This document shows, piece by piece, positions 1-4,138 of a stretch of 5,492 bases of DNA. Made by a program: the position numbers and the translations under genes. Numbering within the stretch: position 1 is the stretch's first letter; the number at the start of each line of letters is the position of its first letter. Below the pieces are notes generated by a model. That model saw nothing but the letters and a program-made list of their open reading frames with translations, had not been told where the DNA came from and ran no database searches. The stretch comes from Planctomycetota bacterium. GTDB lineage: Bacteria > Planctomycetota > Phycisphaerae > WQYP01. The stretch is from positions 1 through 5,492 of the forward strand of contig JAJZEY010000051.1 of assembly GCA_021805585.1 (NCBI GenBank). The letters are read 5' to 3'.

Positions 1-92
1 GACCGGGAGAAGCCGAAATTCAGGTGGGCCTTGTCGACCCAGACGCCCGGCCCCAGCGTAATGCCGGGCAAATATGATACTGCATCACTCAT
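1..92 (-). CDS. N-terminus of a possible ArfB/release-factor-like peptidyl-tRNA hydrolase (partial)
   Basis: On the minus strand an ATG at 92-90 opens a frame that stays open to the window edge, giving 30 complete codons plus TC, which must encode Ser whatever the third base. The protein begins M-S-D-A-V-S-Y-L-P-G-I-T-L-G-P-G and ends F-G-F-S-R-S. In the ArfB (YaeJ/ICT1) and release-factor-like family a short N-terminal strand leads into F-S-R-S-S-G-P-G-G-Q-N-V-N-K, whose GGQ triggers peptidyl-tRNA hydrolysis on stalled ribosomes. The visible piece stops just where SGPGGQ would start, so the decisive motif lies outside. The family call is inference from about ten residues. That the frame is a real gene is better supported: a consensus -10 box sits at the right distance and the genes are divergent. 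There is no Shine-Dalgarno before the ATG, which fits a leaderless mRNA. Confidence 0.5.
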   Translation of the reverse strand, partial: MSDAVSYLPGITLGPGVWVDKAHLNFGFSR

Positions 93-99
93 AGTTCTT

Positions 100-105
100 A
101 TTATA
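100..105 (-). promoter_or_regulatory. -10 box of the divergent left-edge gene, probably leaderless
   Basis: The minus strand reads TATAAT at 105-100, a perfect sigma-70 -10 hexamer. Seven bases separate it from the ATG at 92, so transcription would start at or within a base or two of the start codon. The best -35 candidate is TTGCGC at 130-125 with a long 19 bp spacer, matching consensus at only three positions. The box lies inside an inverted repeat (GTTCT at 94-98, AGAAC at 110-114) that could be an operator, although 5 bp arms can arise by chance. Confidence 0.45.
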
Positions 106-283
106 ACATAGAACGGGCGTTTAAGCGCAATTCCGGAAAAATCGGCTATTTGACCGACCGCCAACAGTCGGAATGGGGCGCAGTCCATGCCGAAAAAGCG
201 GATAAGCGATAGATGGCCACGGGCATCTTTCACCGAGCCGGATGGTCTTTCCGGAATCCGGTGGCGCAAAACCTGAAAAGCTA

Positions 284-289
284 TACAAT
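284..289 (+). promoter_or_regulatory. Weak candidate -10 box for comB
   Basis: TACAAT at 284-289 matches five of six positions of the -10 consensus and lies about 46 bp before the chosen comB start, leaving room for a short leader and the GAAAGG ribosome site at 321-326. I find no convincing -35 at 16-18 bp spacing, so the call is tentative. The rest of the 93-335 gap shows only a 5 bp hairpin (CCGAC 154-158, GTCGG 167-171) and no other recognisable element. Confidence 0.22.
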
Positions 290-335
290 CAGAGGCTGGA
301 TTGAGATGCGTTGGATACCAGAAAGGCTTGAATTC

Positions 336-1070
336 ATGATTGATGTCGTATTGCTTCCCGCGAACATAGACCCGTTTGTTCTGCCCCGTGCACAGGTGGC
401 GGTTCTGGATGTGCTGCGGGCCAGCAGTTCGGTGGTCACTGCCTTGGCCAATGGGGCCAAACAAGTGCGGTTGTTTGATACACCAGAACAGGTTCTGAAG
501 GCGCGCCAGGGGTTTGTCGGCCCGGTTAAAACAGCCGGCGAGCGCAGTTGCGTTAAAATACCAGGCTTTGACCTGGGCAACTCGCCGGCTGAATTTGAAA
601 CGCATCAGATTGGCGGATCAACAGTGCTGATGAGTACCACAAACGGCACGCGGGCCGCGGCCGCCGCGATGGCCGCGGAGCAGATGTTTATTTGTGGATT
701 GTTAAACGCCGGTGCCACAGCCCAGGCGCTGCTGCCCCGGATTGATGAACTTGACACCCTGCTGGTTCTGGCGGGAACGGACGGAAAGCCCGCCCTGGAA
801 GACCTTCTGGGTGCCGGGGCGGTATTGTGGCATATTTTGGGCGGTACACTTCGTCCGAACCTGCCATTTACCGATACCGCCTGGATGGCGTATCACGCTT
901 TTTCCGCGGTGCGAAGCCGTTTGAAACCGGCTTTACGCCTTGGTGCCGGTGGCGTTCATTTGATTGAAAACGGCTTTGAAGATGATATTGACCTGTGCGC
1001 GGAACTGGATGCCAAACCGATTGTCGCACTGGTGGAAAAAGGAACGCTGAACGTTACCAGCGCGTCTTAA
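336..1070 (+). CDS. comB: ComB-family 2-phosphosulfolactate phosphatase
   Basis: This 244-residue protein belongs to the ComB family, Mg-dependent phosphatases that hydrolyse 2-phosphosulfolactate to sulfolactate (EC 3.1.3.71), the second step of coenzyme M synthesis in methanogens. Family signatures appear in order: LDVLRASS (24-31), GERS then IPGFDLGNSP (68-84), TTNGTRA (101-107), L-N-A at 123-125, and AGTDGKPALEDLLGAG (146-161). Length and order match full-length ComB. I chose ATG 336 because GAAAGG (321-326) sits nine bases upstream and the protein then starts M-I-D-V-V-L-L-P like its relatives. In-frame ATGs at 213 and 306 would add 41 or 10 residues without family resemblance. The cytoplasmic enzyme has no signal peptide. 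Most bacteria carrying comB do not make coenzyme M, and no comA or comC is visible here, so the true substrate in this organism is uncertain. The gene is probably cotranscribed with the membrane protein 47 bp downstream. A GCGGCCGC tract around 657-664 encodes part of an Ala-rich helix. Confidence 0.92.
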   Translation: MIDVVLLPANIDPFVLPRAQVAVLDVLRASSSVVTALANGAKQVRLFDTPEQVLKARQGFVGPVKTAGERSCVKIPGFDLGNSPAEFETHQIGGSTVLMSTTNGTRAAAAAMAAEQMFICGLLNAGATAQALLPRIDELDTLLVLAGTDGKPALEDLLGAGAVLWHILGGTLRPNLPFTDTAWMAYHAFSAVRSRLKPALRLGAGGVHLIENGFEDDIDLCAELDAKPIVALVEKGTLNVTSAS

Positions 1071-1089
1071 CAGGATTCCACTGATCATG

Positions 1090-1138
1090 GAAACCGACAC
1101 ATCTGGAGGCCGCCCGATTGAAAGAAGCGGACACATCT
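1090..1138 (+). repeat. Short imperfect direct repeat at the start of the membrane-protein gene
   Basis: GAAACCGACACATCT (1090-1104) recurs as GAAGCGGACACATCT (1124-1138), 13 of 15 bases identical and offset by 34 bp. Because 34 is not a multiple of three, the two copies encode similar residues (E-T-D-T-S-G-G-R-P and E-A-D-T-S-S-S-R) in different frames. It looks like a small local duplication across the ribosome-binding region. It could also be chance. Confidence 0.4.
1105..1109 (+). promoter_or_regulatory. Shine-Dalgarno that fixes a TTG start
   Basis: GGAGG at 1105-1109 lies eight bases before TTG at 1118, ideal spacing. It supports this non-ATG start over the in-frame GTG at 1157 and over the out-of-frame ATG at 1087, whose frame stops at 1150-1152 after 21 codons. 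Confidence 0.7.
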
Positions 1139-1687
1139 TCGTCACGCGGTAAGCCAGTGGCACACGACGAATCGCGCCCGATTGCCGCGATTGTCCTGCT
1201 TTGCGTGGCTCTGGGCGGTGTGTATGGAATATTGCATGACCAGATTACCGCCCGTATCTGCCCAGCCTATTTCACGCTGGACCATCCATCGCTAGGGCTG
1301 CCGTGGTTGTTCCATAATCCAAACCCCACGGTGCTTGGCCTGGCTTGGGGCGTGGTGGCAACCGCTCCACTGGCGACTATCCTTGGAATTGGAGTGGCCT
1401 GTGCGGCCCGCTTCGGTTCATGGCCAAAAGCGAGTTGGCGCCAGCTTCTGATCCCGTTGATTCTGGGACTTTGCGCAATGGGATTCTCCGCCACGCTGGC
1501 GGGAATTTGGGCATTCCACACCGCCCGCAGCCATGGCAATCCGCTATCCTTGGCCCGTGAATATGCCGTTTGGCGGGCCCATCAGACGTCGTACGCGGGT
1601 GGAACGGCTGTCGCTTTCGGAATAATGATTTTCCTTTTTTTACACCGGTATCACCAAAGCCGAACCATCGGCAGACCACATATCTAA
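1118..1687 (+). CDS. Conserved four-helix membrane protein of unknown function ('HDQITAR' family)
   Basis: This 189-residue protein has a hydrophilic N-terminus (1-20) and four likely membrane helices at about 21-40, 71-96, 108-133 and 158-177. Just after helix 1 comes Y-G-I-L-H-D-Q-I-T-A-R-I-C-P-A-Y-F-T (36-53) followed by D-H-P. This segment is the hallmark of a widespread family of bacterial inner-membrane proteins I recognise by pattern (commonly YGxxHDQxTARxCxEYFTxxHP), annotated only as hypothetical. The conserved polar block probably lies on one face of the membrane, and a P-K-A-S-W-R-Q-L stretch (103-110) precedes helix 3. No catalytic motif allows a function to be named. The start is TTG, chosen from its strong Shine-Dalgarno. 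The gene begins 47 bp after comB with no terminator between, suggesting one transcript. I find no hairpin after its stop, only 15 bp before the next promoter. Confidence 0.85.
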   Translation: MKEADTSSSRGKPVAHDESRPIAAIVLLCVALGGVYGILHDQITARICPAYFTLDHPSLGLPWLFHNPNPTVLGLAWGVVATAPLATILGIGVACAARFGSWPKASWRQLLIPLILGLCAMGFSATLAGIWAFHTARSHGNPLSLAREYAVWRAHQTSYAGGTAVAFGIMIFLFLHRYHQSRTIGRPHI

Positions 1688-1702
1688 ATTTCTTTTTGTC
1701 GG

Positions 1703-1731
1703 TTGACAATAAATTCGCTCCATTTTATAAT
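1703..1731 (+). promoter_or_regulatory. Perfect-consensus vegetative promoter of the PL4 lyase gene
   Basis: TTGACA at 1703-1708 and TATAAT at 1726-1731 are both exact sigma-70 consensus hexamers separated by the optimal 17 bp. Transcription should start near 1738. AT-rich sequence surrounds it. The promoter begins 15 bp after the previous stop codon and therefore gives the lyase gene its own transcript, with an expected leader of about 174 nt. Confidence 0.85.
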
Positions 1732-1737
1732 GCGAAA

Positions 1738-1911
1738 TCGATGTAGAAATAAAATATGTACGCTTCGGTCGTCATTCCATTCGTAGATGACCAGCGAAAG
1801 CGATGTCGCTTAACGACAATCTATTCCGGCAAAGAGTCTTTACCACTGGCGGACATAAGCGTGGGCGGCGGTCGCCTTCGCGGGTTTTTTCTTTTTTCAC
1901 GGGGGTATTTC
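1738..1911 (+). promoter_or_regulatory. Structured 5' leader of the PL4 lyase mRNA, possible attenuator
   Basis: Between the inferred transcription start and the ATG at 1912 lies about 174 nt with several competing stems. A long imperfect hairpin pairs CGCTT (1761-1765) with AAGCG (1798-1802) and GTCAT (1771-1775) with ATGAC (1787-1791). The same AAGCG can instead pair with CGCTT at 1807-1811, and that arm overlaps a perfect TGTCG/CGACA hairpin (1804-1808 with 1814-1818, loop CTTAA). CGCTTA (1807-1812) also complements TAAGCG (1856-1861). A GC-rich block (1863-1884) with a short GGCG/CGCC stem precedes a U6-C-U6 tract (1885-1897), resembling a weak terminator just before the GGGGGT ribosome site (1901-1906). 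I do not recognise a known riboswitch class. The reading frame stays open upstream to ATG 1756, but without a ribosome site or signal peptide there. Confidence 0.45.
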
Positions 1912-4047
1912 ATGAAATTGCGCTTTCCGGTATTTCTTGCCACCGCAGTTCTGGTGTTACAAACTGCGGGTACGGCAATGGCGACACTGTCGATCAACAC
2001 GTCCAATTCCAGTGAATGGACCGCCACCAACGGCGTGATCACTCTGGGTATGACCACCTCCGGTGGCGCCATTAACCAACTTAGCGTCACGATCAATGGA
2101 GCCACCACCAATATTTTCAATACCACCGACAGTTCCGGGCTGCAGCTTTACGGCGAATACGACGGGCCTACCGGCATCATGTACGGCAGCACCACGGCGA
2201 GTTATCACTTCGTTTCCGGTCATTATCTTGATATCTGGACGACTGTCGCCCCTTCCAGCACCAGCGACAATTTCGGTATTCAGACCCACTGGGTGTTGAC
2301 ACCCAATAGCCCCGATCTATATATGTACGTGGTCTTCACGCATTCGGCTTCCGCCCCGGCCACAAACCTCGGCCAAGGACAGTTTATCTTCAAGGCCGGT
2401 GATACTGTTTTTAATTCAATTTATCAGGCCAATACAGGACCGCGAAACCTGGCCACTTTCAACTGTACGCTGCCCACGGAATATGCCCAGGGGCAACTCG
2501 TGGCTGGAACACCGGGCCGGCAGGTTCTACCCGAAGTCATTGATTACACCGGTCTTCCTTCACCAGGGAAACCCACTGACCCGCATTTTATTGGCAAGTA
2601 TGACTTTTCCACCTATGAGCAGTACCACGCCGTCACCGGGGAATACACCGGATCACTGGGTGCCAATTCGGTTGCCGCGTGGTTCGTGAATCCCAGCCCG
2701 GAAACCCTGACCAACGGCCCCACTAAACAGAGCATTGTTTCCGGCAGCCCGGTCATTCCGCAGCTTCTGGATGAATTTCTATCCGCCCATTACGGTGGAG
2801 GAGATTATGTTCCGCCGCAGGGGGTAAATTCAACGCGCATTTTCGGGCCTTTTGCGCTGCATTTTAATGCCGTGGATCCGACTACACCGACCCTTGCATC
2901 CATGTATCAGGACGCGGTAAACAGCGCGGCCAACGACCTTTCTTTCTTCAATTACGAAGGCATTCTGCTTTCCAATGGCTATGTGCCCGATTCCAAACGC
3001 GGCAACCTGCAGCCCTTCATCACCGACACACTGGGCTGGAGCGGCAATGTCAATAACAATGTCGTTGTGTTGTCCGATCCGGGCAAAGATTTCCAGCAGT
3101 CGGCCAATGGCTATCAATACTGGGGATATTTAAGTTCCGCTGGGAATACCACGCTGTACAACGTGGTGCCCGGCACCTATCGGCTGACCGCCTATCAGCC
3201 AGGCCAGTGGGGTCAAATGCGGTTGGACAATGTCACGATCACCGCCGGGCAGACCAACGCTCTGCATGGCCTGACGTTCAAGCCGGAAAACTTTGGAACC
3301 GCCGCGCCCATCTGGACCATTGGCACGCCGGACCATTCCGCCAACGAATTCGAAAATGGCCACAATTCCAGCGGCCAGGACGATCGCCAGTATTCCGGGG
3401 CATACAATTTCTGGCAGGAACTTTCCGCAAATTCCGGCAAGGTGGTGTACTATGCCACTGCGGTAGGAAGCACTCCGGCGACCAACAATCTCAATGTCTG
3501 GCCGGCGAATCAGTGGCAGTATTTTGATCCTGGCCTTTACGCCGGCGTTTACAATTCAAGCGATCAAACAACAGATGGGTATAAATATATTGCTCCATCT
3601 TACGTGGGTAATCCGGCCACGTACACCGGCCAGCCCTGGCAAATTCATTTTACCACCACCGCCGCCCAGCAGGCCCAGGGGCAATATGTGGTGCTTTCCA
3701 TCGCGCTGGCCGCCGCGGAATCAGACCTTATTGTAAATCTCAATGGCCATCAGTTGATCATGAAAGACCCCTACTATATTCGATCCAGCGATCCGATGAT
3801 TCGCAGTGGCGATGCGGGGTATTATGGCTGGGCGGCCCTCCAATTCCCCACCACTGACCTGAATCCTCCCGGCCAGGACAATGTCATCACCCTTGGGGTG
3901 AATCATACCTGGGGGGTCATGTACGATGCCTTGCGGCTGGAAATCACCAACACATCCGCGGACCCGGCCGTTACCGGCTGGCATGACTATGAATATCTGT
4001 ATGGTAACACCGATGAAATGCCCAACGATTCGCTGGGCCAGAATTGA
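1912..4047 (+). CDS. Secreted rhamnogalacturonan lyase, polysaccharide lyase family 4
   Basis: This 711-residue protein is built like PL4 rhamnogalacturonan endolyases (EC 4.2.2.23), which cleave the rhamnose-galacturonate backbone of pectin by beta-elimination. Residues 1-24 form a signal peptide (K-L-R, hydrophobic core, A-M-A before the cut). The N-terminal beta-sandwich (about 26-345) carries GKYDFS (228-233), VTG (241-243), then A-W-F-V-N-P-S-P-E, N-G-P-x-K-Q (268-273) and A-H-Y (292-294). A fibronectin-III-like domain (about 346-460) holds RG (363-364), YQYWGYLSS (401-409) and VPGTYRLTAYQPG (419-431). A C-terminal carbohydrate-binding-like jelly roll (about 461-680) begins IWTIGTPDHSANEFENG (467-483) and ends GVMYDALRLEI (668-678). 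All three domains are in family order and at full length. ATG 1912 is chosen for its signal peptide and the GGGGGT at 1901-1906. Relatives usually show V-H-G where this protein has V-T-G, so activity is not assured. There is no lipobox, PEP-CTERM tail or dockerin, so free secretion is likely. Confidence 0.9.
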   Translation: MKLRFPVFLATAVLVLQTAGTAMATLSINTSNSSEWTATNGVITLGMTTSGGAINQLSVTINGATTNIFNTTDSSGLQLYGEYDGPTGIMYGSTTASYHFVSGHYLDIWTTVAPSSTSDNFGIQTHWVLTPNSPDLYMYVVFTHSASAPATNLGQGQFIFKAGDTVFNSIYQANTGPRNLATFNCTLPTEYAQGQLVAGTPGRQVLPEVIDYTGLPSPGKPTDPHFIGKYDFSTYEQYHAVTGEYTGSLGANSVAAWFVNPSPETLTNGPTKQSIVSGSPVIPQLLDEFLSAHYGGGDYVPPQGVNSTRIFGPFALHFNAVDPTTPTLASMYQDAVNSAANDLSFFNYEGILLSNGYVPDSKRGNLQPFITDTLGWSGNVNNNVVVLSDPGKDFQQSANGYQYWGYLSSAGNTTLYNVVPGTYRLTAYQPGQWGQMRLDNVTITAGQTNALHGLTFKPENFGTAAPIWTIGTPDHSANEFENGHNSSGQDDRQYSGAYNFWQELSANSGKVVYYATAVGSTPATNNLNVWPANQWQYFDPGLYAGVYNSSDQTTDGYKYIAPSYVGNPATYTGQPWQIHFTTTAAQQAQGQYVVLSIALAAAESDLIVNLNGHQLIMKDPYYIRSSDPMIRSGDAGYYGWAALQFPTTDLNPPGQDNVITLGVNHTWGVMYDALRLEITNTSADPAVTGWHDYEYLYGNTDEMPNDSLGQN

Positions 4048-4053
4048 TCGCTA

Positions 4054-4075
4054 GAGTTAAACCGGCTGCTAACTC
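4054..4075 (+). repeat. Small perfect hairpin after the lyase stop codon
   Basis: GAGTTA (4054-4059) and TAACTC (4070-4075) are perfectly complementary with a 10-base loop, starting seven bases after the lyase stop. It directly precedes a much stronger hairpin, so the two together form a tandem 3' structure on the lyase mRNA. It is too weak alone to be a terminator. Confidence 0.45.
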
Positions 4076-4079
4076 GCTT

Positions 4080-4113
4080 CCGGGCGGACGGCGCTTCGTC
4101 GCCCTCCGCCCGG
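4080..4113 (+). terminator. Strong GC-rich hairpin without a U-tract, terminator or mRNA-stabilising element
   Basis: The arms at 4080-4093 and 4100-4113 pair at 13 of 14 positions (one C-C mismatch at 4089/4104) around a six-base loop CTTCGT. Nearly every pair is G-C, so the structure should be very stable. The following bases are TTCCACGATCTTAA, not a U-run. Termination would therefore be of a U-less type. Alternatively the hairpin protects the lyase mRNA end while letting some transcription pass into the pseudopilin-like gene 25 bp later. I find no good promoter between hairpin and gene. Confidence 0.6.
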
Positions 4114-4132
4114 TTCCACGATCTTAATAGCA

Positions 4133-4138
4133 GGGAGG
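4133..4138 (+). promoter_or_regulatory. Shine-Dalgarno-like GGGAGG abutting the start codon
   Basis: GGGAGG at 4133-4138 directly touches ATG 4139 with no spacer, whereas 5-9 bases are normal. It is 24 bases before the next in-frame ATG (4163), too far to serve it. The frame is closed by TAA at 4070-4072 and no ATG, GTG or TTG lies in frame between that stop and 4139. Confidence 0.35.

Noticed and set aside
213..335. A 41-residue N-terminal extension of ComB from ATG 213.
   Set aside because: The extra residues do not resemble the family, no ribosome site precedes ATG 213, and ATG 336 has GAAAGG at good spacing and gives the standard ComB N-terminus and length.
657..675. A GC-rich tract around a GCGGCCGC octamer in comB as a regulatory site or repeat.
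   Set aside because: It simply encodes an Ala-rich stretch (A-A-A-A-A-M-A-A) in frame within a normal ComB protein.
1756..1911. A 52-residue N-terminal extension of the PL4 protein from ATG 1756.
   Set aside because: It would bury the signal peptide inside the protein, ATG 1756 has no ribosome site, and the stretch is better explained as an RNA leader.
1738..1911. A known riboswitch, such as cyclic-di-GMP type I, in the lyase leader.
   Set aside because: The leader has a loosely similar CACTGGCGGACATAAGCG stretch, but the conserved core bases and stem arrangement are missing.
3985..4047. A PEP-CTERM or other sorting signal at the lyase C-terminus.
   Set aside because: The tail ends D-E-M-P-N-D-S-L-G-Q-N with no hydrophobic segment or basic cluster after it.
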